A stretch of 64,000 bases of DNA from assembly GCA_039583875.1 (NCBI GenBank), contig CM077153.1, positions 69,200,482 through 69,264,481 of the forward strand, given 5' to 3'. The notes beneath the pieces are model-generated. The model made no database searches and was not told the DNA's origin. It worked only from the letters and a program-made list of their open reading frames with translations. Of this stretch, positions 33,741 to 46,155 are shown piece by piece; the first letter of the stretch is position 1, and each line of letters begins with the position of its first letter. This DNA is from Platanthera guangdongensis (Eukaryota; Streptophyta; Magnoliopsida; Asparagales; Orchidaceae). A program made the position numbers and the translations under genes.

Positions 33741-35767
33741 TGAAAGATATTGTACCTAATCACCTAGAGGGGGGGTGAATAGGTGACTTAAATCTTTTTA
33801 ACTTTTTAGTCAGAATTCAGATTTTATCACAGAGTTATATCCACTTTTACACAACAATCAATCAGCAATCACAGCAATCAATCAAGCACACAGTGAACAC
33901 ACAAATTATAGTGGTTCCCCAAGGTTTGGGTACATCCACTTTCCCCCTTCGCCTATCTAGTAGTGTACTAGATTCGGCCAAACTCCTCCACTATCTCAGA
34001 TCCTCAGATCTTACACTCAGAACCCCAACACAGGTTCCTACAGCTCAGGCCCAAGGCCCTACAACTCAGTCTTCTTCAAAGACCTACACTCAGCTTCTTC
34101 ACAAAGCCTACACTCAGCCACAAGGCCTACACTCAGCCACAACAGACCTACACTCAGAGAAACAGATCTCCTCAACTCAGGCACACAGGCCCTACACTCA
34201 GCCTTTATAATTGCAGGCTTACAACTCAGATCACTATGGATCCTACAAGAAATTTAGAATACAAAGTGTATATACCTACAACTCTGAATAGAGAGATGAG
34301 TTGATAGGTTCTTGATGAGTTCTTGGAAGAACTCTGCTGAGATCAACCTCACTTGGCTTTTCTTCAAAGCTTCTTGAATGTAGAACACAATAGGGTTGAT
34401 CTCCTCTGCAGCTGATCCTTGATCTCTGCAACTTAAGATTCAGAACAAAGTCTGAACCCTTCTTCTCAGCCTGGTTCCAACGGCTATCTTCTTGTATGGA
34501 GCTCTCTCTCTCCAACTACTTAGAACTTCACTTGAAAGTCTTCAATGAATTGCTTTTCAACAACTTGATCTTCTTTTTCAATCATCTTTTTCTGTAGACA
34601 GTATAAGCCTATATATATGCCTTCTTCATGGTAACCGGCTGGTCCGGTTCATAACTGATTTCTGACAACTCTGACAGGTGCAGTAGACCGGCTGGAATGG
34701 CAGCTATCAAGTCATCCAGTCAGTTCTTGAAAAATCTATAACTGTCTGAAAGTGTCGAGACTGTCTGTCTTTAAGTGTCGACACTTATAGACTAAGTGTC
34801 GACACAAGTTGACTAAGTGTCGACACTAGCCTTCAAGGTGTCGACACAACTCCTTGTGTTGTAGAATTCACTTCTCGACACAGCTTCTTCATCATGTGTC
34901 GACACTGATATTGAGTGTCGACACAACTCCTTGTTCTTCAGCACTTAGTTGAATTCTTGTAAGTGTCGACACAACACCTTTGTGTCGACACATCTTCATG
35001 TGTTGAACTTGTTCAATGTCGACACATCTTCTTGGTGTCGATACATGGCTTCTGTGTTGATACTTGCTGAGTGTCGACACAGCTCCTTGTGTCGACACAT
35101 TCTTCTTCTGTTGAGACTTTGGCTGAGTGTCGACACATCTCCTTTGTGTCGACACTTGTACTTAGAATTTTGTTGAACTTTACTAAGTGTCGACATAGCT
35201 CCTTGTGTCGACACTTTCTTCAAGTGTTGAGTCTTCTACTGAGTGTCGACACATTCTTTCTTATGTCGACACATCTTCAAGTGTTGAGTCTTCTGCTGAG
35301 TGTCGACACATTATTTATTATGTCGACACTTATACTTAGACTCTGCTGACTTTGCTGAGTGTCGACACAGCCTCCAAGTGTCGACACTTTCTGATGTAGA
35401 CACAGTTTCACTGGGTGTCGACACAACTGCTAAGTGTCGACACAGCTTCACTGGACTTTTCTTCATTGAGTGTCGACACAGCTCCTTGTGTCGACACTTT
35501 CTGTCTGGTGTCGACTCTGCATCCCTGGTGTCGACACAAGTACTCCAAGTGTCGACACTGCTTGCCTGGGTGTCGATATAAGTCTTCTTAAGTGTCGACA
35601 CTTTGCTCCTGGGTGTCGACACATGAACTTAGAAACTTTTTCATCTTTCCTGCAAATACTTAACCTGCACAAGTAAACTCAAAATACATCAAATACATTT
35701 TGATGTATATCATTGAGTAGGGTGAGGCTTCTTCAAATCAGGTACATTAGAACCAATGTACCCAACA
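33741..35767 (-). repeat. 5' LTR of element B
   Basis: It matches 22876-24906. The array is at about 34750-35630, and the TATA-like run TATATATA is at 34611-34618 on the minus strand. The target duplication GTTAT follows at 35768-35772. Confidence 0.94.
34750..35630. repeat. GTGTCGACAC array, 5' LTR of B
   Basis: It has the same unit order as in the 3' LTR of B. A few motifs differ between the two LTRs by single changes such as GTCGATAC and TGTCGATA. Confidence 0.92.
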
Positions 35768-37682
35768 GTTATATAAGAATATCAAAAATCCAACTATAAC
35801 TACTCGCCCTAACACAGAGCATTCTAGCGGAAGCTTTTAAACAGTTGGAAAGAACCCATAATTGAATAACAACTATCATGAATGTCCACATACTACCATA
35901 GGAATGAAATAACAAATACACTGAAAGTACTTGGCCTATGTCCTTACAAGAGTTTACTTAACAAACTAATGTTTTACATACATCTGCTCGCAGGCCGGCC
36001 ACACATGACAGAAATAAAAACAACAATTCACTTTGGCCTTCGAGGGCCAGCTCAGCAACATGGGCTTCAGCCTGCTATTTGGTACTTGGCTTCGCAGCAC
36101 CTGCAAGCAAAATTCCACTGCACGGTGGCAAACAAAGTAACAGTCAGCCAAAGCCGACCAAATTATAACGACCCCTCCCCTTACTCGGGACGTCGGTGCT
36201 CCTTCCCTGCATTACATTAGCCCAGCTAAATAATAAGGCGCAAACATACTTTGCCCCAGGTGTAGGCTCACACGGCCAAACACCCCGTGCACACAGGGCA
36301 TATTAACGGTGAATCCGGTCAATTCCGTGGCTTCACCACCATCCCCGGGATGGCAACATCGTGAGCATTTTTTATTCTTTCTGACCACCGTCTAAGACTC
36401 CTGACTATGCCAACGACCAGTCCCTCTATGGGTCTCTAGCACCGAACCGCATAGCACAGGTCTGATTCCACTTGCTCGTTGCTCACTCCGCATAGTCACC
36501 TTAAGACGTATGCACGGGCCAAGCTTCTCTCGGATCCCAAAACATTCTAAACATCACAAAACCTAGTTATGTTCAAGGCTTGCTCCCCGGCCGCCAAGTT
36601 TGCAGAACTACGTTTCCGCTCAGTTTTCTGGGTGCGCCTTGGAGTTAATCCCTAAGGATCCCTACTACAATATACCGTGTAGAAAACCGAAAACACAAAA
36701 CACGGAGTCTTCTCCGGCAAACCATACAATATGCAACATCACCGATACAGACTAACATGTCCGGGTAGGCTTCACACACAATCCCTATGTACGTACTTCT
36801 ATTCTGGACTATATATGTAACACAAGGGGGACTATTCACGTCAACCCCAAGGAACACCGCACACTCACCGCACACTCGCGGGAGAGGGTTTCCTTATGCA
36901 AAAGAAGGAGAGCTTCACATGCTCAAGTTGAGAATCGTTACCCTTGTAGTTCGCTTTCGCGCCATGGGAATCTATCCGGATGGAAAGCTTCGCAAGGGAA
37001 TTTCCTCCGCGGATCCGGTCTCGGTTCTCGATTCGGTGCTCCGATGCTCCGCCGGCGGCCGGAATCCTCCTCTTCCTTCCTCCTTGCTCTCTCCTCTCTC
37101 TAACTCCTTAGAAAGAGAAGGCTTAAGAGAAAATGAGGAACTAATCCTCCATTCTCGTCCTTAACAAAGCAGGAACACACCTGGGCCGTCAGATCTTATT
37201 TAAAGAAAATGAACGGCTCAGATCCGCCCAAAATTCCTCAATCCTGGGCCAAACACGGCCTTGCACACATCCATGTCCTAGGCCGTGTGCCCCGATCCAG
37301 GCACGATCGTCGAGCACAGAGAAGGACACGGGTCAAGACACGGCCGTGTCTCAACCTGATATGCCAGTGTCGTGTCCTCACGCACCCGTGTCCTAGGGCG
37401 TGTCTCAGATAACCGCCACGCCAACCGAAACGACTCTTGGGAACACGGGTGGTGACACGGGTATGCACAAGCCCGTGTCACGCTTGACACGCTCGTGTCA
37501 CGCTTGACACGCCCGTGTCACGCTGCCGTGTTTCCTGTCGTGTCCTTTTCTGGACACAGCCGGCCAACACAGGGAAAGACACGGCCTTGGACATGCCCGT
37601 GTCCCATGTCGTGTACCCCTATTAAGGTACCAAAAATTCCTTAGGATGCGGCCGGTTCGATTACCATTTTTGGGGTGTTACA
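35768..37682 (-). repeat. 5' LTR of Gypsy element E, outer piece
   Basis: It resumes E after B and ends GGTGTTACA at 37682. It aligns with 16013-17903 from its first base, so both E LTRs are broken at the same nucleotide by Copia insertions. It carries the ACACGGCCGTGT-type array at 37250-37610. Confidence 0.9.
37250..37610. repeat. ACACGGCCGTGT-type palindrome array in E 5' LTR
   Basis: GACACGGCCGTGTC, ACACGCCCGTGTC and related half-sites recur. Compared with 17505-17830 it has an extra tandem copy of CGCTTGACACGC near 37480-37510. Confidence 0.8.
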
Positions 37683-38864
37683 AGGGTTGTACAACTGGGT
37701 AAAGTTTTAAGGCCTTGGTGATCACGTAGTGGCGCTAAATCAATAGGATGGGTAGGCAAAAATGAGCTAGCAAGGATTATCGTTAGGATAGGTACAAGGC
37801 TCAACTGGGCCAAAAAGATGGCCGACATCACGCTCACTCTAGACTAACCGTGCACCAATTCTTTGGGAGTAGCTTGAGGCAAGTTCTTTGCCACCGAGAA
37901 AGATGATCCTTCCTCCCGACTCGAGCAATATGAGGCTAGTGGCTTCTACACACATTCCTACACTACTGTTCGATTGCTCCAGATTCCACAGTTTTGAGTA
38001 GTACAAACATTATTTACAAATGCAGAAAAGCATAAATCTACGAGCATAAAAAAATTAAATCTATTCTATTTCTACACACCATGAGTACTCAATTAGGAGC
38101 ACTGCACGAGTTTCACACTACTCTATCCTAAAATCCTAAGCCATCACCACTATTTTAAAGGTGACACAAAAGAAAAAAATTTGACTTGAGCCGAGCGCGT
38201 GCTTAAGATCACGGTCATGTGGGTATAGGTGCACGATGTGGATAATATAATATAAAAATAGAAAATGAAAATAAACTTTTGGTATGAAAGTGCTAATAGT
38301 GCATGTGCATAGGTAACCTGCATAACTCTCCCCCACCAGACTTAAACTAAGCAACCTATTCAAGATTTGCAATAAAAATAAAGAAATAAAAGTTAGGGGA
38401 GAGGTTACCCCATGCTCAACAAATGAGCATACCAAAAGATTGGCGTTAATTTCAGCAGACATTCCACGGCCTAAACGAACTCAACCAGCATAAGAAAATA
38501 TCTCCAACCACACATACTAAAAACATATAATCACAGTAGCATATTTGAATAAACTAAATGCGGCAAAATTGGGTTGTCTCCCATAAGCCCTTTTCTTTAC
38601 CGTCCTTAAGGTGGACCAAATATCTGTATTAGCAGTTATATAAATATCGTTCAGATAATAAGTTCAAAACATAATGATAAAGGTCTACAAATACACACAA
38701 CAGTAAGCAGTAAATGAAACTAGAAAAAGCACCAAAGGCAAACCCCGGAGATCCTCAACTCCTTAACTGAACGCTGACTTGTGATAGATTCCCCCAGTCA
38801 CGCGAGATGAGGGAAAGGCGAAGGCTTTAGGGCCCAGGGAAGATGAGTCTCCCATGCCCCTAAC
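37683..38864 (-). mobile_element. 3' internal region of Athila-like element G
   Basis: This stretch has no supported gene. On the minus strand it includes GGGCTTATGGGAGACAACCC near 38570-38590, a phrase typical of the region downstream of the ORFs in Athila/Tat-type Gypsy elements. It is the left continuation of element G across solo LTR F (CTAAC duplication) and is cut on its left by Gypsy element E. Confidence 0.55.
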
Positions 38865-40760
38865 TGTTGGGTACATTAGAATATATGTACCAGATTTGAA
38901 GAAGCCTCACCATACTCAATGATATACATCAAGGTGTATTTGATGTGCTTTGAGTTTATGTGTGCAGGTTAAGTAACTGCATGATTGCAGGAAAAGTTTC
39001 TAAGTCCATGTGTCGACACCTAGAAGAAAAGTGTCAACACTTGAGAAGGCTTGGGTCGACACCTAGAGAAACTGTGTCGACACTTGAAGTAATTGTGTCG
39101 ACACCAGGAAGGCAGAGTCGACACCAGAAGAAAAGTGTCAACACATACAGGCAGTGTCGACACACAGTGAAGAATTGTCTACATAATCAGTGTCGACACT
39201 TAGAGGCAGTGTCGACACCCAGAGAAACTTTGTCGACATCAAAAGTGTCGACACCAGGAGGCTATGTCGACACTCAGCAAACTTCAACAAAGTTAAAGTA
39301 CTTATGTCGACACAAAGGAGATGTCTCGACACTCAGCAAAGTTTCAACACATGAAGACATGTGTCGACATAAAGGAGATGTGTTGACACTCAGCAAAGTT
39401 TCAACACAGAAGGCATGTGTCGACACAAAGGAGATGTGTCGACACTCAGCAAGTATCAACAACAAAAGAAGATGTGTCGACACAAAGGAGTTGTGTCGAC
39501 ACACAGCAGAATTCAACTAAGTATTAAAGAAGAAGTATTTGTGTCGACACACTCAACCAGTGTTGACACATTCAACAGAAGGCTTATGTCGACACACAGA
39601 ATCTGTGTCGACACATTCTGAATAAGCAGTGTCGAGAAGCTGTTACAACAACACAAGGAGTTGTGTCGACACCAACAAGGCTAGTGTCGACACTTAGTCT
39701 ACTTGTGTCGACACTTAGTCTATTTGTGTCGACACATAATGACTATCTGTCTCGATACTTTCAGACAGTGACAGTGATTTCAAGAAGTGACTGGATGACT
39801 TGACAGCTGCCATTTCAACCAGTCAACTGCAACTATCAGAGCTGTCAGAAGGTCATTAGTAACCGGATCAGCCGATCACCATGGAGAAAACCTATTTAAA
39901 GACCTTTCTCCTTCGATAGAGATAATGAAGTAATGAATTAAAAAACAACACAAACAAGTAGAAGACCTTCAACAGAAGATCTAAGAAGTTGGAGAGAGAG
40001 AGAGCTCCTTCTAAGAAGAGCAGCTGCTGAACCGGGCTGCTAAGTAAGATTCAAATTGAAATCTAAATCTCAAGACAATAGTTGATTGAAGATCATCTGC
40101 ACAGAAGATTCAACCCTACTGTATTCTAATTCAAGAAGCTTTGAAGAAAGCCAAGGGTGGTTGATCTCTGCCTAGTTCTTCCAAGAACTCATCAAGAAGT
40201 CAGTCAACTCATCTCTCTCTTTCAGAGTTGTGGTTAAATACTTTGTAAACTTTATTTTCTGTAGGATCCTAAGGGATCTGAGCTGTAAGCCTATTTTATA
40301 AATGCTGAGGTAGGGCTATTGTGTCTGAGTGTAGGAGATTCTATTCTCTGAGTGTAGGCCCTGATTGAAGGCTGAGGTAGGGCTATTTAGCTTGAGTGTA
40401 GGTCTTGGTGAAGACTGAGTGGTAAGGCTTTGTGCCTGAGTTGTAGGAGTGGGGACACTCTGAGTTGTAGGAACCTGTTTGGGGTTCTGAGTTGTAAGAT
40501 CTGAGGATCTGAGAAGAAGTGGAGAAGTTAAGCCGAATCTAGTACACTACTAGATAGGCGAAGGGGGAAAGTGGATGTACCCAGACCTTGGGGAACCACT
40601 ATAAATCCTGTGTGCACTCTGTGTATGTTTGATTGTATGGTTGCTGTGTTGTGATAATTGTAGAATTGCATTTACTGTACAGTATTTCTGCCTTTAAAGT
40701 TAAAAAGATAAATGTCACCTATTCACCCCCCCTCTAGGTGATTAAGCACTATTTATTTCA
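38865..40760 (+). mobile_element. solo LTR F (Copia, palindrome-array clade)
   Basis: This single 1896-bp LTR runs from TGTTGGG to TTTCA and is flanked by CTAAC at 38860-38864 and 40761-40765. It carries the GTGTCGACAC array (39009-39760), a TATTTAAA box at 39893-39900, TGAGTGTAGG repeats and the GGGGGAAAGTGGATGTACCC block. The intact duplication shows that LTR-LTR recombination removed an inserted element. Confidence 0.95.
39009..39760. repeat. GTGTCGACAC array in solo LTR F
   Basis: About 25-30 copies, several decayed at the central CG (for example GTGTCAACAC and GTGTTGACAC). Confidence 0.92.
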
Positions 40761-40765
40761 CTAAC

Positions 40766-43190
40766 CTCGTCCTTCTCACGTTGGCGGGTAAAATTTTGTG
40801 CCTTGTGTAGGAGCAGCTCCTTTCATTTCAGATCCACAAAAAGGGATCGCCAGGGTGGTATGATCACACCCACCAATTCAGCAGCAAGTTTATCTTTCTC
40901 AACTAGGGGCATCCTTTCCTTACCCACAGCGGGTGAAAGATCAGCTGAAGCTACATGTTTAATAGTCTTACAAACTTTGTTAGAATAAATAGGAGTTTTC
41001 AAATCCGATTTTTGCATGCTTTCAACAGGCGCGCTCATCTCACATTTCTTCTCAATGGAATCTTGCTCCACGTCAGGTGACTCCGTCTCTATCTCTCCTT
41101 CAGCTACTGTCAGCGGTTCGATCACTTTCTTAACCCACTCGCATTCCTTCAGTGGAAGACCTGTCTTAGCAGTACTAGACACATCGTTAGATAACGAATA
41201 ATTTAATTTCAAAAATTCTCCATGTTCATTTGAACTAATATGGGGAGGTGAAGATGGTAGAGTCAGTTTGACCTTACGAGCCAAAGTGACACCACTCGCA
41301 TTGAATTGCAAGGTAGCTTCACTGTCTTTCAAGAATGGGAGTCCTAAGATGGGTTCTGACGTGTTTCCCATAGGTCCTAACACCTGAAAGTCAGTGACCA
41401 CAGCAGCCCCATTCATAATTACTTCAACATATTTGATCTCACCATCGATCTTTACTACCGATCCATCGGCTAGCACTAGAGATTTCTGGACATCAGATTC
41501 GATACTTAAATTTAATTTTTCAACATCTTGCAAAGCAAGAATGTTGCAGGATGATCCAGAATCGCATAGAGCTATTGTATCTACTGCATCGATCTCACAT
41601 TTGACGGCCAATCCATTATTATCGCACTCATCCGCATCCCCAGCACTCTTCCCTTGCTCACGGGGATTTTTCCCCGTGTCAATAGGGAGGGTGCCACGAG
41701 TATGCTCGGAGAACGCAAGGTCCAGTTGACCAAGTTGTCTCTCCAAGTTCCTCATAGATGTGGTTCGAGTGGACATATTTGATTGGGCCATCTCCACAAA
41801 CTTCTCCATCATTTATTCCAAAGCAATTTTATGAGTTCCTTGTGTATTAGGATTATAACCCATATGCGGCGGTCACGGCTTGCTACTAGAGGTTTGGGCA
41901 TCAAACTGATGCTGGCCTCCCTGCCATCTTTGACCGGGAGCATTCTGATTCCATGAGAAATTGGGATGATTTCTCACATTGGGGCTATAAACATTATTAA
42001 AAGGAACATTACGATTTTGACTATTTATAAAATTCACATTTTCATCAGACATTATACCTGACGGCTCAGCAATGCTTTCTCCAGCGGTGCACTCGTAGGC
42101 ATGATGGCGAGGGTTACCACAACCTTGACAAGATATGTCCATATACCGAGCTGGAGGAGGGGTCGATCTGGTCAACATATTCCTTCCATCTAAAGTGTGA
42201 TGGCTCAGCTCCGATTGCTACACCACAACGTTAAATTCAAATAAAGTCCTCGCCCCTCTAGGGGCATTTCTCCGGCGGTCCAATAAGTTTTATGGGAGGC
42301 GGTATCTCAAAGTAGCCTCAATGCCTCTTCCAAAAATAAGTTCATTATCGTGCCACCAGCAGCTGCGTCGATCATTGCCCTGAAATTAGGCTCAATACCA
42401 AAATAAAATATGTCAACTAGATTCCACGGCTCACAGCCGTGCTCTGGGCATCGACGCTACAGTTCCGAGAATCTCTCCCACGCCTCGGATAGTGACTCAT
42501 GGTCTAGTTGCCGGAAGGCTGTAATATCCCTCTGAGCATTCACTATCTTATCCACCGGGTGGAACTTTGCCAAGAACATAGAGGACAATGCCTCCCATGT
42601 AGTAGCGGTCCCTGGAACAATGGTATGCAGCCAGGTCTTTGCCTTGTCCCTCAGCGAGAACGTGAACAACCTCAGCTTCACAACGTCGTCAAAAATTCCA
42701 GCATACCGAAATGTGACACAAATCTCCGAGAACTCCGCCTGATGGAGTTACGGGTCCTCACTCGGCAATCCCGAGAACTGCGTATTATTCCGGATCATAT
42801 TCAGGATGGCGGGTTTTATCTCAAAGTGGTTGTTTATTATTGCCGGCCCGAAGCCAGGGTAAACACTTCCTGCAGTTGGGGTTGTGAAATCACGCATTGT
42901 CCTAACGCGTGGCTGGACCACCTCTTGGCCAGCAACAACCCGTTCACCTTGGCCATTTCCTCCTAGGCCAATATTCTCCATTCTTTCTTCTGCAGCAGCA
43001 GCACGCAGGCGAGCTCGCCTCGCACGTGTAGTTTCTAGCTCAACCACAAGATCTTCAACCCTCCACCGGAGTTAGGATCTGTCATACAACACAAAAAAAT
43101 TCTTTCAAAAATACCAACAACACTAGAAAACTTTTTCAAAATAAAAATACACACAACGGTTGCACTCCCCGATAATGACGCCAAAAACTT
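40766..43190 (-). pseudogene. gag: Gag-protease of Athila-like Gypsy element G, no pol
   Basis: Minus-strand pieces are a Gag N-terminus (ARRARLRAAAAEERMENIG; HFEIKPAILNMI, 43047-42748), the Gag core (KLRLFTFSLRDKAKTWLHT, 42681-42457), a zinc knuckle CQGCGNPRHHAYEC (42178-41873), the LERQLGQL and GTLPIDTGKNPREQ linker, and an aspartic protease with DSGSSCNIL and ILGLPFLKD (41812-40823). These are hallmarks of Athila/Tat Gag-PR. No RT or integrase follows; sequence after 40823 passes directly into non-coding DNA and solo LTR F. It resembles gag-only non-autonomous Gypsy elements. Stops separate the pieces. Confidence 0.82.
43167..43183 (-). other. decayed tRNA-Asp-type primer binding site of element G
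   Basis: On the minus strand, TGGCGTCATTATCGGGG resembles TGGCGCCGTTGCCGGGG, the Athila/Tat primer site complementary to tRNA-Asp. It follows the LTR end at 43190. Confidence 0.65.
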
Positions 43191-43810
43191 GATGCGTCGG
43201 CAAGTGTACCGATCGTAGTCAAGTAAAAATGTGAGGAGTTGAATCCCCAGATATCGATATCTCGAGGAGTGCAAGTAGGGAGTGTGATTTCGCTATTTGA
43301 AAAATGGATTGCAAGCAGGAAAGTAACCAAAGGGGGTTTTGATTTGGGGTTTTCCTAAATCTATTGCTAAAAATCCTATTGCTGGTCGCCACCACTGCGT
43401 CTCTTGGGAGGACTACTCAAGAGAGTAATAGGGAAGATGGATGAGCTAATGAGGGTCGCAATCACCTCTTCACAACGCTCGCTTCTAGCAATCGCTAGAA
43501 CGACACAATCACAACTAGCACAAGAGAAAATTTGAAGTTCAACAACAATATCCAGAACTAAAATATATCAACACTTAGACATGCTGAAATATTCAAGCTA
43601 TCAATGTTCTTACACATCATTCCAACACCCAAATATGCAGAAAAAGAAATACTACAAGTGAAGGGGAAGAGAAACAACCAAACGCACGAAGGCTTTCCGA
43701 GATTCGCGGCCGGAGACAAGGGTTGTCGGGCCTTGTCCGGGCTCGGTCTACGGATGACGTCCGGGGTCCAGAAGGGTTGTCACTTCCTTCTGATAACCCG
43801 TCTTCTTCGT
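43190..43810 (-). repeat. 5' LTR of element G, inner part (outer end not fixed)
   Basis: On the minus strand it ends GTACACTTGCCGACGCATCA, a common Athila/Tat LTR 3' end. The upstream (right) limit is unclear because a Copia fragment begins near 43810. No gene is seen in it. Confidence 0.55.
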
Positions 43811-44310
43811 GAATCCATTTTGAACTAATTCCATGGAACTGTTAATTTCATGAAGATCACTCTTTCATCATCTTTGAATTCTGTTTTTAAGATTTCCCAA
43901 GCTTCTTTGGAGGTCTCGGCTTTGATGATTAAGGGAAGGATTGATTTCCCTACTCCTTGTTGAATGGTCAGGAAGGCTATTGCATCTTATTTTATTGTCT
44001 TGCAAAGTTTTCAAGTATGCTGGAGATTTCGCAGTGGGCTGTGTGAATCCATTTTGAACTAATTCCCACATACCTTAAGATATGAAGTAAATTTTCATTT
44101 GCTTACTCCAAAAGTCGTATGATTCACCTTCAAAGATGGGAATGTCGGTTTGGGTGTAAGAGAATGCTTGGTCAGATGAAGTTGCTGCCGCCATATGATG
44201 AGGCCATTCACTTTGTCGTTGGTACTGATGATGAGGCTTTGCTCTTGATCACCGGGACTTTAAATTCTACACAGATCTATTAATGGCTGGAACCTGTGGC
44301 TCTGATACCA
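43810..44310 (-). pseudogene. Copia gag fragment H with primer binding site
   Basis: On the minus strand, TGGTATCAGAGCC (PBS, 44298-44310) is followed by MAAATSSDQAFSYTQ and DIPIFEGESYDFW, the usual N-terminus of a Copia Gag of the UBN2 type, then WELVQNGFTQ with stops. A 24-bp stretch encoding the same ELVQNGFT is present twice (43810-43833 and 44042-44065), suggesting a rearranged or duplicated fragment. The rest of the element is missing. Confidence 0.75.
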
Positions 44311-44313
44311 CAA

Positions 44314-45700
44314 TGTAGGGGGAAAAGGGAAAGAGGAATGCAAAGTAGAAGTGTTTGAGAATTCTTCTTATTATTATTCATTATACCAGTACATGTATAT
44401 ATATTATTAAAGAGGAACTTTCCAGATACATTTCATTTGTATTATTTGTAATATTGAGTGGAAAGCTTTAGAATGGACCGGAATACAAGGTTACATCATT
44501 TCATTTCTTTTTTTAATTATTCATTCATTTTCATTTTTTAACAGTTAGATGGTTGTGGGGTGTTATAGGATTCATTTCATAGGGTTTTCACATTCTACAA
44601 GGTCCATGACATGCCTGTGTACATAGTACTTGCACTTATTCCTGAAGCCCCCAATCTAAAACATCCTTGAAGTGGGCTATATGGCCTTGTACCAAGCCAT
44701 GTGGAAATACACGGCCGGGTACTGCCTTTTGCTCCAGTTCTGGGATCCCAAAGAGTTGCATAGCTAGGCACGCCGCCATGACCAAGCCATGTGCAAACCT
44801 GTGTACGAGTGCAAAAGTAGACTTCCTTGATTCATTTTTGGTCATAGGATTATATAACTTTTGATCCAATTTCCCGGATTTCTTCACAATGCTTCTGAGT
44901 CGTTGGAGAGGGCAGTTTTCAAATCATTTTTTCCTTCATTTTCTCTTTCCAAGATGGGGAGACTGTGGAGAGGAGTAGAAGATTAGAGTGGAGGGAAAAT
45001 GGTGTCGTTGGCAATCTAGGAGGTGGATCGATGATTTGTTTATGGCAATGTGTAGACTGTAGATGGCTTCATTTTGCTCAGTATTATCCCTCTTATTAGA
45101 GGGCTTCATTTTACTCATTAACATCCCTCTTTAGCCCCTGCCATCCATTGAGGCAGTTTTCGGATTTCGATATCCAGGCGAGTTTTCCGCAACAATTTCA
45201 CGAGTATTCGGTAGATACTAACTCAATACTTGATTTCATTGTGGAAGGGGAACAATGGATTATGAGCAAAATTGTGAAGATCAGTGGTGGATGGTGCAGA
45301 GCCTGTGGTGATAGATCGTGGGAGAATGGGAGCATTGCACCGTGAGCTTTGGTTGACCCATATTTTCTATCTTAATGGTTTGTGATTGTAGGTTATGAGT
45401 GACAATGCCTAAGTTTGGAGCTATGGCTTGGAGCTATCCGGAGAACTCCACAGATGCAGCAACCTATGAGCTTGAAACGGAGCGTGGAGCTTGGAGCTTG
45501 GAGATGACAATGATGGCCGGAGATGAAGCTTTTGCAAGATCTTGGAGGAGAAATGGTGGCCGGATCAACTCTCCAAGGAGGAGAGAGAAAAAGGTGGCTG
45601 GAGGGAAGATTTCCCGCTCAAAGGAGCAGGAATGGCGGGCTGCGCGTGAACTGAATCGGAACACCTAACAAGAAGAAGAAATATGCGCTTTAAATAGAAG
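44314..45700. other. no supported gene; LTR remnant of H at its left end
   Basis: From 44314 (TGTAGGGGGAAAAG) the LTR of fragment H probably extends to the right for an unknown length. The remainder contains short ORFs without recognisable domains. The stretch at 45390-45690 is rich in GGAG and TGGCCGG and ends with a TTTAAATAGAAG TATA-like string, which looks more like LTR or promoter DNA than a gene. Confidence 0.4.
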
Positions 45701-45709
45701 CAGGTTAGA

Positions 45710-46155
45710 AAAATAGGCACGCACGGTATGGAGCATGATCGTGCGCAAACCGTGCGATATTAACTTTCAGAACAAGCCTGCGGAAGGAGAAGAGTTGACC
45801 CGTGTGTTTTACTCGCGCACGGACGTTTCCGCCAGTGCGAGAAGGAAATTGCACAGGTAGCGACAGAGCAGGAATTAAGGACACTATAGGGGAACCGTGA
45901 GTTTTACTCGCACACGGGCGCTGCCACCCGTGTGTGAAGAAAGAGCACGATTAACCACAAAAAGGAACAAACTAGAAAGCTACAAGAAAACAATGCGTTT
46001 CCTTCGCGCACGGTTACGATGAAACCGTGCGTGAGGATCATCGAACTCAGCTCGATGAAATTTGTCGAGCTCAACTCGACGTTCTTCCAGCTGAACAAAA
46101 CGCACGATCGGGTACAAACCGTGCGCGAATAAAATTCACGACCGTGCTTTTTTCT
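45710..46155. repeat. cluster of GCACGGT/ACCGTGC inverted motifs
   Basis: The motif GCACGGT and its reverse complement ACCGTGC, often extended to CGCGCACGG, recur about ten times with irregular spacing, sometimes as pairs facing each other. It resembles the palindrome arrays in the LTRs elsewhere in this window but the host element is not identified. Confidence 0.5.

Larger units (their letters stand above)
22876..35767 (-). mobile_element. complete Copia element B (same clade as A)
   Basis: The 12.9-kb minus-strand element is flanked by GTTAT at 22871-22875 and 35768-35772. It has LTRs of 2031 and 2027 bp, PBS, gag, pol, palindrome array, ORF3 and polypurine tract in the same order as A. 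The LTRs are very similar (about 2 percent difference by eye), so it is younger than its host E. Gag has two nonsense codons, pol has a one-base deletion and ORF3 has two in-frame stops. Confidence 0.96.
16013..37682 (-). mobile_element. Gypsy element E (chromovirus-like), interrupted by B
   Basis: This Ty3/Gypsy element is on the minus strand. Its 5' LTR on the right is split by B into 22789-22875 and 35768-37682. The internal region is 17904-22788, and the 3' LTR on the left (16013-17903) is cut by D. Both LTR outer and inner ends show TGTAACACC/GGTGTTACA. The order gag, protease, RT, RNase H, integrase, chromodomain-like tail is Gypsy. Many stops and frameshifts show it is dead. LTR divergence is roughly 5 percent by eye over the first 200 bp, so it is older than B. 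Confidence 0.9.

Noticed and set aside
16013..37682. Duplicate blocks 16013-17903 and 35768-37682 as a segmental duplication of the locus.
   Set aside because: They are the two LTRs of Gypsy element E, with matching TGTAACACC/GGTGTTACA ends, PBS and polypurine tract between them.
45399..45668. 89-codon ORF as a small gene.
   Set aside because: No recognisable domain or conservation; composition and position suggest LTR or promoter DNA.
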